From positions 62,001 through 126,000 of the forward strand of contig JBBHKE010002980.1 in the NCBI GenBank assembly GCA_037447655.1: 64,000 bases of DNA, written 5' to 3'. The position numbers were made by a program, and so were the translations under genes. The notes under the pieces are model-generated. The model saw nothing but the letters and a program-made list of their open reading frames with translations. It searched no databases and was not told the origin of the DNA. Source of the DNA: Zygnema cylindricum (Eukaryota; Streptophyta; Zygnematophyceae; Zygnematales; Zygnemataceae). Positions 45,443-56,731 of this stretch are shown piece after piece (positions within the stretch are counted from its first letter, which is position 1; each line of letters opens with the position of its first letter).

Positions 45443-48400
45443 TGTCATGCATGATTATATTTATTGCCTATGGAGGATTTTTGACCCTATTACAACTTCG
45501 TTGGATGTGGTTTCAGACCAATTTTGGAGTTGGTTAATGTTGAGCCGGCAGGGCACCAAAAGCCATTTTTGAGAGACGATTATGATCACACAGATTATTG
45601 TTTTGTTCTGTAATCGAAAGCCCTATTAAATTCTATATAGCATAGCTAATACAACTTTATTTCACTTAATTTGGATAATTAGGCTACAAGATATGTGAGG
45701 TCAAAGTAGTGTTTTGGTGCAGATTATAGAAACTTTGAAGTTCAATATCTTTTCAGATCTAACAGCTAGAAGGCCTATATTGGACCTAGGGGATCCCTCA
45801 ACATTGAATTTTCCCACATCTTCATCACCTTCTCCCAATTTTGGCAAGGTTTCTTCGAAAGAGGGGATAATTGCTGATAATCTCTCACCCACGAGGGAAT
45901 GGAGAAATCAAGAGCAAGGAGGGGTATTTTCAGAATTAGTTGTAGAGGATATAAAACTTAAATTATCGGTCCTGATTTCAGAGTTATTTGAGGATGAGGG
46001 AAAAATAGAAACACCTGGAGAACCACTTTTTATGGAAGGAGAGGAAGGGGACCGAGAGGCTGCACCCGTGGTTCCACAACGAGATTGGAGTCTTTTCTCC
46101 AATCGCCAGGTATTCGAGCTATGGTGGAGGAGGAGCTAGGTGTAGGTGGAACAGGGCTGAGAGATGAGTTAGTTCACATTCCTTCATTGGTACTTACTTC
46201 AACCAACAATCCAGAACTAGACTCCATTTTTTTTCGATACAGGTCTGCTAGAGCCACTGATCCAGGGGAAGCACCTTTGGAAGAGATTCTTGACATCGAT
46301 AAGATTCCAACACCTATTCCTTCTCGTTTCGAGCATCTTCTTCCAACTCCTCCTCCTATTGATCCAGTTTTCCCTCCCATTATGCGTTCGGTGGGACACC
46401 AGCGATTTGACTTAATCGGGTTAATGTCTGCTATCCAGGCTAAGTTGACCATTGGGGTAGAGAGGGATGTTCCAACGGAGTTAGGAAAGAGTGGGAAGGA
46501 AAAGGATGGGATTCGAGAGGTCAAGAAAATTAGAAGGGAAGTAGGGGAATCATCAAGGCCAACAGTTGATCCATTGGGGGTTGGGCGATTTCCTAAAAAG
46601 AGACCACAAGGGGTTATAGAGACTGATGATACTCTTTCTGGATCTGATGCATTGGTACAGAAAAGGACGGGGACAAAAGCAACACCTATTTCATCACCAA
46701 ATGGAACAGACAATCGGAGAGTTAGACTTCGACTAGATCCAGGGGTGATTCTCAAGGAGAATTTTCAGAAAGTACGAGAAAAGTTGGAAATCAGGTTGCA
46801 GCAACTCTCACCCATACCTATAGCTATACCACTTATCACTCCCCTGACAGGAGCAAACCCTTCTCCTTCTCTTCATTCTCCCTCTAGCTCCTCCACCTCG
46901 TCTTCTACACCATCTTAACCCATTTCCCCTCTTCCTCCTTCAAGAGGATAACCCCTCAACCCTACCTTTAACTCCTTTCATTTCCATCCTCCACCTATTG
47001 ATGAAGAGGAACATTAACACCGGCAGGGTGATGAAGATAACATTATAGATAAATCAATTTCATCTCATTCTACTCCTTCATCACCATCCACCCCTTCTTC
47101 ACTTCCTTCTCCAGATTCCTCGTCATTGGTCCGTGATTCTTACAGTCCTTCGGAGCCACCCGATCCTCCTTCACTGATTGGGAGTGCGCCGTCTTTGGGG
47201 AACCCTATTTCTTCTATTTTTGATACCACTTCTTTGGAAAATAGTGGATTTCGATTGCCGTTTGAAGACGGTTTCCGCATGGGGGATAACTCGAGGTTAT
47301 TTACAGGGGATGCATCGGGCATTTCTTTTTCTTTGTTTAAACTCCAATGGCAATCTTTTTATGCCGCTGAAGTTAACAAGTACCGAGGAGGTGTGGTTTC
47401 GTCCGACTTAGAGTGGATGTTATTTCCGATGATGGTAGATCGATTCGCAGGAGGGGCTTTGTCAGATTATATGGAGAGGAAGACCGGTTTGACTGCCCCA
47501 ACTATCAAGATTTCAGACCCGACTTTGGACCAGGCCCATGTTACTACGATGGCTGATCTCGAGGCAACCATCCGTCACCCTACTTCAGCCACATACACGT
47601 TTGATGATAAGTTACGTGATGAGACATTGGCTTACTCCCAGATGAAGAGATGAAAGTATGCTGCTATTGTTGCTACGAGGATGGAGTCGAATTCCCAACC
47701 TTGTACCACATTACTGGGTATATGGGAGACTTAGTATACGGAGCGAAATGAGCCTGATGAGACTACTCTTACTATGTATAACTGTCTTGCTAACCTTTGT
47801 GTTCGAACTCAGCAAGATATTAAAAATCCGTTGATAATTGCTACGTTTGAACACGCGTTGTCGAAACCCCTTCACCTAAAGACGACCCGAAATTTAGAAA
47901 ATTGGACACCTCACAAAGCTCTTAATGGTCTTCCTATCACTGCCTTTGATCTTGCTACCATTGCTCATAAATATCATTACCACTTTGCAGATCGGGAAGC
48001 TCAAGAGAGGACCATGACAAAGAAAGTTCGTAAAGATGAAGCATTTTCTGGATCCAACACTACTTTTGTTACCAATGCTGAATTGAATGCTGCTATATCA
48101 CGAGCAATGAAACGGAAGGGAGTAGCAGAGCCTAATCCGCAAGCTCATGGAGCGGATAGACAAATCCTATTCTCATGCAACAATTCTGGAGAGGTTGGAC
48201 ATGGTTGGCAAAAATGTCCGAGACCTTTATCAGTTGAGTTCGCAGCAAAGAGGGCGAAGATTGACACCAAACGAGATGCTCGGAATGTGGCACATGGAGT
48301 TGGTGATCAGAGAAAGGGGAAAGATTGTGGAGGTCGAGACAACGAAAAGGAGGTGACACCTCAGATGCACAACAGGTGGAATTTCAGAGAATTCGTTGAA

Positions 48401-49491
48401 TTAGGCGTCCTCAGTTGGACCATCGAAACAATCCTCATGATTTGAGGGCAAAGCTCTCTACTCCTAACACAACATGCAAGGCGTGTGGATATCAGAGCCA
48501 TATGGTGGCTCAATGTTTTTGAAAACACGGAATTCCGAAAGAATTGTTTAAATATGTGAAAACTAATCCTGCTACCGGGAAAGCATTTATGAGTATTCCC
48601 ACTTTTTGTCAAATTTATCTCCCTCGTGGGACATTTCAACCCGAGGTGGAGAGGAACGAGCCCGATCCGAGTTGGGGGGCAAATTTCGGAAATCCAACAC
48701 CTTTTGAGACGAAATTACAGAAAGAGTTGTTGAAAGTCAAACACAAACATAATTCATTGATGAGAGAGAACGCAAGCAAGGGTGCTTCTTCTTCAAAGTC
48801 GGCCAAGAAATTAGAGAAAGAGGCACGGTTCGCTTACCTAACTCAGCAAATGGCAGCTTTACAGACGAAGATTCAGATTCAGATGATGATCCGGAAGGAT
48901 GGGAGAGTTCAGACCACTCCCGGATGAGTGGATTGTTTGCAGGTGATCCGATTTTGTTTAATGTTGGCATTGGAGAGAGTAGAAGGCAGTTACGAAAAAC
49001 CACTGAAGATCAAAGGAAAGACAAGTTACAAGCAAGGACTAGTGATCATGAGAGGAAAGGGCAATCCGACATTCTCTCTTTTACCCCTCGTCAAGTCCTT
49101 TTGAAGACGAAAGTTGGTTTAGGGGTTAAAGCTGATTCTCCACCACCACCTCCACCAAAGGTAACCACTTCAAATGATTCACCCGCTGATTCCTCCTCTC
49201 CACAGACCACAGAAGACAAACCAGACGACTCTTTCACTCCTCACTCCACTCGGGTGGATTCTCATCCTACTTCGATATCACATTCATGAGTGAACATGAC
49301 GGTCCCAACATTGGGACGGGGTTGGTAACTTTTCTGTCTTTTTATTGTTTTTATCATCTATGTGTCCACACTAATGTTGTCAGGATGATCATTTTATTTT
49401 GACTTATGGAATTCCTCACGCGGAGTGTTATTTGTCGCCAAATTTATATATTATTTTTCTTGCATGAATCATCACAGCCATTGGCTCGACA
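45443..49491 (+). mobile_element. 4,049-bp element with Gag-like coding, TG...CA ends, TSD cagc
   Basis: It splits an RNase H sequence whose two sides align with intact copies. The candidate 4-bp duplication cagc lies at 45439-45442 and 49492-49495. The ends are TGTCATGC and CTCGACA. A weak similarity between the first ~45 bp and 49378-49420 (tgtcaggatgatcattttat) hints at a short terminal repeat of about 114 bp, but this is not proven. No PBS, protease, integrase or RT is seen. It is probably a non-autonomous retroelement that codes only for a Gag-like protein; a captured gene is the alternative. Confidence 0.55.
45714..49289 (+). pseudogene. Gag-like protein with two CCHC-type knuckles, broken, about 1,150 codons
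   Basis: Frames 45714-46139, 46085-46918, 47126-47653, 47774-48445, 48544-48927 and 48924-49289 form one reading line with about three shifts and several stops. The N-terminal third is acidic, then Pro/Ser-rich. The middle (47240-48010) is a predicted helical block (FSLFKLQWQSFYAAEVNKY, then LTMYNCLANLCVRTQQDI, then AFDLATIAHKYHYHFADRE) that resembles capsid regions only in style. A degenerate knuckle, CNNSGEVGHGWQKC (second Cys is Ser), lies near 48176. An intact one, CKACGYQSHMVAQC (C-x2-C-x4-H-x4-C), is near 48460-48505. A Lys/Glu/Gln-rich coiled-coil-like stretch (FETKLQKELLKVKHKHNSL) comes next, then a Pro/Ser-rich tail. I do not recognise the family, and no enzymatic domain follows. Confidence 0.55.
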
Positions 49492-50350
49492 CAGCATCCT
49501 GATAACTAGCATCACCCCAAGTGGTGATGTCACTATTGTAACTATGAGACCTCCACAGGTCCTCAAAGTAGGCAGCTCACACGAAGCCTCTAGGATAATA
49601 GTGACCCCTTTGTGTTTCAGCAAGTATAACTGCCACCTTGACAGACAAAAACTCTCACCACCTTCACCTTTGTGAAGGCAAGACTCCCCTGATTCTATAG
49701 CAAAAAGAATCTTTGATTTTTCTCCCATGAGCAGTAAATTATGAAGGGTTAAAGTTGACCTTTTGCATAGAAGCTCTCTGGGAGAGAGGGTCCAATCTAT
49801 CAAAATTTTCTAAGTCTTATCTCTCTCTAAAACTCTATCTACTGAAGTACAACACCAATCATAATACTGTATCGTACAAAAAGGTACAAGTGTCGTTGTA
49901 CTTTTTGTACGACCATTGTACGACATGGCCAACAAGTCAACACATGTCACTTTTGGATTCGTTTATGTAATCCCCGGAGATGCCGTAATCCAATGTGATT
50001 GTGCCACGTGGCAATTGATGTGACGTCGCCCGGAAACCGCCGAAAAAACCTATTCCGCGATCTCGGCATGCTTCGTGGCCGTCTGATTAAGCCGGATTAC
50101 AATCGTGGCTGTCATAAATACTTCCGCAATATTTGTTTCGTCTTCGAAACAAGATGCGCCGTATCCGTTTCGGATGTTCCTTATGCCGTACATTACAAAC
50201 TATATCTATGTCTAAATATCCCGTTAAATAAAATAGCCTACGTGTTAACATTTAAATAGCTACCAAACCTTATATCCTCTAACCTTAATCTTAGACTAAT
50301 TGGCTAAGGCAACCGGCTACTGGCTAACCTGACAGATGGCAGGTACTAGG

Positions 50351-50387
50351 TGTTGTTCTTTGGTCTATTTTAGACCAAAGAACAACA
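50351..50387 (+). repeat. Left LTR of the TRIM-like element: 37-bp perfect hairpin
   Basis: Arms TGTTGTTCTTTGGTCTA and TAGACCAAAGAACAACA (17 bp each) around TTT. It keeps TG...CA ends and sits between the target duplication and the PBS, where the 5' LTR belongs. It is far shorter than the 3' LTR. Confidence 0.85.
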
Positions 50388-50400
50388 GGTTATGGGCCCA
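50388..50400 (+). other. Half-tRNA primer-binding site of the TRIM-like element
   Basis: GGTTATGGGCCCA, the same site as in families A and B although the element codes for nothing. The ATG inside opens only a short frame. Confidence 0.85.
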
Positions 50401-51285
50401 CACCCCATCTATCATATGTTAGGTTAAGTCAATGTAGGTTTTTGTCACACGCATTGTAGCGGGTTAATTTTGTCCTTGCTGGTTGTATTGCAGTAATGGT
50501 GTCTGTGTACCCATGAGATCGGCCTTATCATAGTGTTGGTATGTGCCGAGTTTAATCTTGCATCGCCCCAAGGGTTAACTTAGTGACAGTGCCGAAATGT
50601 CTACCCTCAATGAAAATGATTAATTATGAGAAATGATATTTTATTTTTGGAAAATACATATTCGTTTGATGGAGAGATGTGGAAGGTGGAGATTCGACGT
50701 TTGGGGGAGAGATCCGAAAGGTGGAGTTGTGGCATTTGGAGAGATCCAAATTTTGTGGATCGATGATTGTTGAAAATTGGATTTGTAATGTAGATTGTGA
50801 TATTATTAGAATTTTTGGGAAAATACTATTTGTTAAGTGTATTTTTAATGGGAAATTTTGGGATCAGATTATTAAATGAAAAGAAAAGAAAAAAAATGAA
50901 ATCTAGATTTGATATGGTTGAGGTATAAATTTTGAGTTGGGATATATATTATTAGTGTGATCGTTTGGTATTAATTCTTAGTTGATTTGTGACAGAATTG
51001 TGAGAAGTAGATTCAGATTTAGATATTGTTGAGAAAAGAGAAAATTTTGTTGTAATCGGAAAATGAAAATATATATTGTGTATTATGATATTTGGAAAGA
51101 TGGTATGTGGAGGCAGCGGAAGCGATGGTGGAACAAGTGGGAAACTTCTGGCGGAGGCATTTGGTGGATACAGATGGAAGAGACAGCAGGAGGTGACAGT
51201 GGTGACAGCTGATGACGTAAATCTATGGAGTGTGACAGATGATGACGTGGCGTCATGGATTTACGAAACTAAATCTTCGGGGGAG
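50401..51285 (+). other. Interior of the TRIM-like element, non-coding
   Basis: No ORF beyond about 110 codons and no retroviral motif. The 3' end is purine-rich (aaatcttcgggggag) and serves as polypurine tract. A direct repeat around atgacgtaaatct / atgacgtggcgtc is present near 51210-51260. Confidence 0.6.
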
Positions 51286-52140
51286 TGTTGGTTTTTGGGA
51301 AGATTCAGTTTCGTACATGCGTGCGCGTGCATATATATTTACTTGATATACTGTGGAGATTTGAACGGATTTGCGGATTGGGGGTTTATTGCACGAGTAA
51401 ATTAATTAACTAATTGAGTGGAGCGAAATGCGCTGAACAATGGACGGCGGATTGCGAAGCGATCCGATTTGAAATATTCGAAGTGTTTGAAAAAGTACGG
51501 CCGCCATACGAAACATAATGCGACAGACCGCATTTATTAAATGTGACGCCGCCGGTACGGAGCGTCGTATTTGACACGTGAGATGTACGGCAAAGTACGT
51601 AGTAACGGTACGGACTAATTTGGATAGCTTGACGAGGTTTCGACAAGTGGATTTTTCTTATGACCACGCGGCGCGACACCAAGGGTGCCGATTAAGAGTG
51701 ACGGACGGCGGACATAGCCGTCCGTCACTCTTAATCGGCACCCTTGGTGTCGCGCCGCGTGGTCATAAGAAAAATCCACTTGTCGAAACCTCGTCAAGCT
51801 ATCCAAATTAGTCCGTACCGTTACTACGTACTTTGCCGTACATCTCACGTGTCAAATACGACGCTCCGTACCGGCGGCGTCACATTTAATAAATGCGGTC
51901 TGTCGCATTATGTTTCGTATGGCGGCCGTACTTTTTCAAACACTTCGAATATTTCAAATCGGATCGCTTCGCGATCCGCCGTCCATTGTTCAGCGCATTT
52001 CGCTCCACTCAATTAGTTAATTAATTTACTCGTGCAATAAACCCCCAATCCGCAAATCCGTTCAAATCTCCACAGTATATCAAGTAAATATATATGCACG
52101 CGCACGGATGTACGAAACTGAATCTTCCCAAAAACCAACA
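51286..52140 (+). repeat. Right LTR of the TRIM-like element: 855-bp near-perfect palindrome
   Basis: Arms of about 420 bp (51286-51704 and 51722-52140) are nearly identical inverted copies around a short centre (near 51705-51721). One visible difference is catgcgtgc versus catccgtgc near the ends. The ends are TGTTGGTTTTTGGG and its complement. Each arm resembles one half of the family C solo LTR (shared gatccgccgtccatt and ccgttcaaatctccaca-like blocks), so the LTR looks like an inverted duplication of half a C-type LTR. Confidence 0.9.
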
Positions 52141-52183
52141 CTAGGTTCAAATCCTGGGTCCGTTAAGATCAATTTTGGTAAAA

Positions 52184-52307
52184 GTGTAGTTTCAGGTTAT
52201 TTTGTTAATTCTGTTGAATTCTGTGTGTATCCAAAGTAGGCTGTTTTTGGGGTAGTCTGTGGTGCTTCCGAGGGTGAATCCATGGCTAGAAATGGCTATG
52301 GACAACA
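52184..52307 (+). repeat. Family C LTR end fragment
   Basis: Reversed, it reads tgttgtccatagccattt, then agccatggattcaccc, then gaagcaccacagac, ending aaaataacctgaaactacac. This aligns with the start of the solo LTR at 42728, with a gap. It ends flush at the LTR terminus (ggacaaca), so a C element once inserted here and was mostly deleted. Confidence 0.8.
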
Positions 52308-52402
52308 GTTAGAGGCAGATTGCCTCTACTTCTTTTCTGCATTTTACAAAACCTAGAAAATACTAAAATAACCTTTAATTTCTACACTCCCCTTATTTTC
52401 TA

Positions 52403-54155
52403 GTCACTCTATGTTTTAAGAGCACACTTCTTTATGCAGAAAATTAGTTTAGGGGAAGGCACAATTTGGTCATCATATCTGCTACCATTTCACTATCTGG
52501 TTTATACTCCAAACTGATTATCTTGTTTTCTACTTTCTCTTTAAGAAAGCTAATTCTGATGTCCATGTGTTTGGCTTTAAAGTGATGTTTAGGATTGGCA
52601 AAAATGGCAATGGCTGCCTGATTATCACAAAACACTTTTTGGACACCACTCTTATTTGACCAAGCTCACCAAGAAAAGACTTGACCCACATTTATTCTTT
52701 TACATTAGAGCAAGAAGCCATGTACTCAGCCTCCATGGTGGAATGAGCAATGACCTTTTACTGCTTGCTGCTCCAGCAGCAAGCCCCATCACCCACATAC
52801 AATACATATCCAGATGTGCATCTTCTCATAGGAGCATCCCCATAGCTGGCATCACTCCAAGTGGTGATGTCAGTATTGTTCCCACCCAAATGCAACCATA
52901 GATCCCAATTCCCTATGAGATATCTAAGGACTCTTTTAGCTGCCTCCCTATCTTTCTTAGTGGGAGCATTCAGACTCCAACTTAGTACTCTTACAGCTGC
53001 GGCTATGTCCGGACAGGTACAATTCATGAAATATATTAGGCCGCCCACTACTTTTCTATAAGGGATGGTCTGCATAAATCTTTTCTTTTCGGGGCCTACC
53101 TCATCATCTAAGATTATAACTCCTTCTTCCACACTCCCCTCACTTCCCTTCTTTAATTCCATAGGAAAGGTACAACTATTAGCTTTGTCCATTTGGAATT
53201 TTTCTAACATGTTTCCAATGGCCTTTTTTTGAGTTAATCTTATTATATTTCTATCTCTGTCTCTCTCTACCTGAATTTCCAAAATATACTTTGCTTCTCC
53301 CATATCATTCATCTCAAATCTTTCTTTTAGATCATTTTTCAACTTATTTATTTTATCCATAGATTTACTTAAAACAAGCAAATCATCAACATAAATTGCA
53401 ATATAAATAATTCGTTCCTCATCTTCAAACAAATAAATTGAGTGATCTGAGCTGATCCGAATATATCCCAAACCTGTAAGAAACTCATCGAGCTTTTTGT
53501 TCCATTGCCGGGGCGCCTGTTTGAGCCCGTACAAAGATTTGATCAATCGACATACCTTGCTTTCCTCCCCTTGCTCCACAAATCCTTCGGCCTGTCGCAT
53601 AAATATTTCCTCTTCCAACTCTCTATGTAGAAAGGTCGTCTTGATGTCCATCCGATGCACTTCCATGTCTTCTGCTGCCGCTATACTTAGAAGTATCGGA
53701 TCCGAAGGAAACTTGACGACTGGAGCAAAAGTCTCCTTGTAGTCAATTCCCTCTTTCTAGGTAAATCCCTTCGCCACTAATCGAGCCTTATAACGCTCAA
53801 TGGTGTTATCCGGGTTGAGTTTCAGCTTAAATACCCACTTATACCTAATTAGCTTCCAGTCACGAGGACAATCCACCAATTCCCATGTATCGGCCGCCAT
53901 AATTGAGGCCATCTCCTCATTAATGTTTGTCTTCCACCAATTTTTCTTAGGACAAGTCATTGCCTCATTATAAGTTTGAGGTTCATCAGGGTGAGACAGT
54001 TTGGTTACCTTATTGTTAACTTGCCTCTCTTGTTGTCTTTTGCTGCTTCTTCTTCCTCCCTCAAACTCGGTTGCCGGAATAGATGTCTCTCTTAGATTCT
54101 TCCGAACAGTTTCTACTTCTCCCCTATCCCTTGATTCCGGGTCGATTTCCACCAC
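52403..54155 (-). pseudogene. A3 reverse transcriptase and RNase H
   Basis: Frame 54155-53757 holds the linker and RT start ([14 protein letters not shown], then [13 protein letters not shown]). Frame 53666-52758 has MDIKTTFLHRELEEEIF, SLYGLKQAPRQWN, AIYVDDLLVLSKS (YVDD intact) and RNase H with TTWSDASYGDAPMRR. Frame 52635-52444 has FCDNQAAIAIFANPKHHF. The STMEAEYMA segment (near 52720-52745) contains stops. A frameshift lies at 53757. Confidence 0.9.
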
Positions 54156-54174
54156 GTCTTCCGCTTTGGTTGGA

Positions 54175-55859
54175 GTTAATACTAGGGGTTTTACATTTGG
54201 GTCCTTCTCGATCTGATCAGTACTTGCAAAATTATCATCTTCTTGAAAACTTGGTTAGTTAAGAAGCTTGAAGTCATCAGAATTTTCTGACTTAAATCTG
54301 ATTCTGACTGTCTTTGTATGCTTAAAGGGATCTACAGATTTTCCTTTATCCATAACCACTAGATGCTTCTCTAGGATAATATCTTCTCTTTTGAGATCAC
54401 AGACTCTATATCCTTTTACATCTTTATCATATCCTAGTAGATATCGTGGTTTTCCTTTTGGATCTAACTTCGAATTTGACCGATCTGTGTTTAAACTGAA
54501 CACTTGACTACCGAAAACCTTTAAGTGTAAAACATCTGGTTTTCAGCCTGTCCATCTCTCATAAGGTGTTTGGCCTTTTAATGCTGAAGTAAGAACTTTA
54601 TTCTTGAGATAATTTACACAGTTCATTGCTTCGGCCCAACACTTCTTTCCTATCTTCTTATCTGACAGCATACTCCTAGCACTATCCCTCAGTGTTCTAT
54701 GTAATCTTTCAGCTACACCATTATGCTCAAGATTTTTAGAATGTCTTTTGGTGTTGCACTCCATCTTCTTTGAGAAAATCCTCAAACTGGTTAGAGGTAT
54801 ACTCTCCACAATTGTCACTCCTTACTCTCTTGATTGAGGTTTCATGGATTTTTTCACTCAATGCTTTAAATTGTTTAAAACATTCCTGAGCCTCTGACTT
54901 ATTTTTCAAAAAATACACCTTGGAATACTGAGATCAATCATCGGTGATAGTCATCATAAATCTCTTCCCCCGGGTGATGGCACTCAGGCCGGCCCCCAAA
55001 TATCTATGTGTACTAAATCTATAATTTTTTCTCCCTTATAGGTGGCATTTTTTGGGAAAAGGTAACGCGTGTGCTTTACCTTGAGCACATCCACTACAAT
55101 CACTTCGATTCTCGCTTTCACCGAACTGAATCCCTTCCACTACTACCATCTTTTTCATCTCTCTTAACTTATCTAGATTTACATGCCCAAGCCTCTTATG
55201 CCACAACATTATATCATGAACACCAACATAATAAAATTTCTTCTTTTCATTGCTTAAAATCAGCCTAAACATCCCTTGGTTACCTTTATCAGCAGAAAAG
55301 TAAACTTCCTCCTCAAAACTTGCATTAATGACTCATTTTCACTGCTAGTATAAAAACCCTTATCATCTAATACAGACGTAGAGATGAGGTTTTTGTTCAG
55401 CTCCGGGATAATTAATACATTGGAGAATGTAACTATGGATGTCTTTCCTTCTACTTACACTTTTAGATCTACCGATCCTACAAGAGTAGTAGTGACTATC
55501 CTCACATCCCCACACTCTATCTCTACAGTTGGAATCTTTCTTATCATAGTGTACAAATGTTTATCTTTACACATGTGCATGGATGCACCTGAATCTACAA
55601 TCGAGCCTGCTTCACCTTTCAATTCACCGAAAGCACATTTCTGCTTTTGTGGAATTTCGACCTCATTTTTTACTTCCAACTCCTCCTCCAATAGGAATTC
55701 ATCGTCCTCATCCTCGGATTCTGCCTCATGCATTTGTGTCACAATGGCCTTTTTCTTTCCTCTCGGGGGTCCACTGGTCTGCCCCTCCTTTAATCGCAGC
55801 TCGATTAACTTAGTGCACTCAACCATATAGTGCCCTGGTTTCTTACAAAAATGGCACAA
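54175..55859 (-). pseudogene. A3 protease and integrase
   Basis: Protease frame 55859-55455 has the knuckle CHFCKKPGHYMVEC and GSIVDSGASMHMCKD (catalytic D-S-G kept, a Trp position changed). Pre-integrase frame 55272-55036 has LWHKRLGHVNLD and CSGCAQGK. Integrase frames 54918-54255 contain RSDNCGEYTSNQ, an NLEHNGVAERLHR block (Pro-Glu-Gln altered but Glu kept in AER) and GYLLGYDKDVKGYRV-like text. Frameshifts are frequent. Confidence 0.85.
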
Positions 55860-56727
55860 ACCCTTGGGTGTCCTTGGTCCGAACTCCTCGGTCTATTTTT
55901 TTTGCCCCTCCCCTTGATAATTTCCGACATGTTTCCTGGAATGATTGTTCCTCCAATTCGTCCCAACTGCCAAAGCTTGCCCACTCTTTCCTCCCCTTTG
56001 GATCTCAATCATATTCTCTCGAACGAGAATCATTCCTACCACTGGATTCCAAATGCACCTTGAGTGCGCCAAGACCTACACACGGTTGACTAAGTTCTCA
56101 AACTCATCGGGTAACTTTATCAGTAAACAGTTAACTTTTTCCTTTTCACTAAATAATTTTCCTGCACTCTCTAGTTCCATGAAAAGTGTAGCAAACTGAT
56201 TGCAAAAATACAACATCTTCCCCTTTTTATATACATACTTGTTAATTTTCTGATCAGCCAATTGTTGTTGCTGAGTGTACCACTTCGGTACATCTCTATG
56301 AGAGCCACCCAAAAATCGGATGCCCTCTCTACCTGCAAATGAGGTGATGCAAGCCCTTGAGTAAGGTGGCGGAGGATGAAGTGCTTTGCCGCGATATTGT
56401 TGAAGTCCTTGATATCAGTATAATTCTCCTCGTTCCTCGGAATATGTGACATGAATGCCGAACCAGTTATTATTGGTGTGATCGTCTCGTTCTCCTTTCC
56501 TTTGTCCACCACCTCCTCTTCCTTTGTCTCCTCTGATGAAGATGGATCTGCATCTTTGGTAAATCTGCTTCGTCCAAACCTTAAAGGGATCGTAAGACTT
56601 GATGGACGCCTCACCCGTCCACTCACTATTCCCCAAAACCGATCTCACATAGAGCTCCTGTCATCATACTTTCCCAGTATATGAAGCCAGATCCATCGCA
56701 GATAAGCACCTTAGAGGGTGGGCCCAT
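55860..56727 (-). pseudogene. A3 gag
   Basis: It opens at the PBS ATG (56727). Frames 56626-56171, 56312-56076 and 56008-55805 cover VRRPSSLTIPLRFGRSRFT, FNNIAAKHFILRHLTQGLA, LADQKINKYVYKKGKMLYF and LLIKLPDEFENLVNRV. The knuckle follows in the adjacent frame. Damage is mainly small indels. Confidence 0.85.
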
Positions 56728-56731
56728 AACC
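56719..56731 (-). other. Half-tRNA primer-binding site of A3
   Basis: GGTTATGGGCCCA abutting the shared LTR at 56732, with the gag ATG within it. Confidence 0.85.

Larger units (their letters stand above)
44051..49536 (-). mobile_element. Element A'': 3' end of a family A copia element, interrupted by a 4-kb insertion
   Basis: The 3' LTR is 44051-44988, followed by the purine tract (AGGGGGGAG) and RNase H (45006-45442). The sequence is interrupted at 45443-49491. A further 40 bp of RNase H (atcaccccaagtggtgatgtc, 49496-49536) continues on the far side before element A3 begins. The rest of the element is absent. Confidence 0.8.
50351..52140 (+). mobile_element. Non-autonomous LTR element (TRIM-like) with palindromic LTRs, TSD ctagg
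   Basis: 1,790 bp with target duplication ctagg at 50346-50350 and 52141-52145. The left LTR is a 37-bp hairpin (50351-50387). It is followed at once by the half-tRNA PBS GGTTATGGGCCCA (50388-50400), about 885 bp of non-coding interior, the purine tract CGGGGGAG (to 51285), and an 855-bp right LTR that is itself one giant inverted repeat. There is no gag or pol, so it must be mobilised in trans, presumably by a family using the same primer. Confidence 0.85.
49537..52386 (-). repeat. 3' LTR of A3, interrupted
   Basis: LTR pieces lie at 49537-50350 and 52146-52386. The 1,790-bp palindromic-LTR element sits between them, and a family C LTR end (52184-52307) replaces about 100 bp of the normal LTR. 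The antisense tRNA-like module is cut between its A-box (near 50300) and B-box (ttcaaatcctgg at 52146). Confidence 0.85.

Noticed and set aside
49378-49491. A 114-bp 3' LTR for the 45443-49491 element
   Set aside because: The similarity to the first ~45 bp of the element is weak, the far end does not match, and no PBS or clear purine tract supports it. It is kept only as a hint.
51410-52016. Two near-identical ~90-aa ORFs on opposite strands (51682-51410 and 51744-52016), and another pair (51578-51811 and 51848-51615)
   Set aside because: They are the same sequence read from the two arms of the palindromic LTR. There is no protein domain, and both are explained by the inverted repeat.
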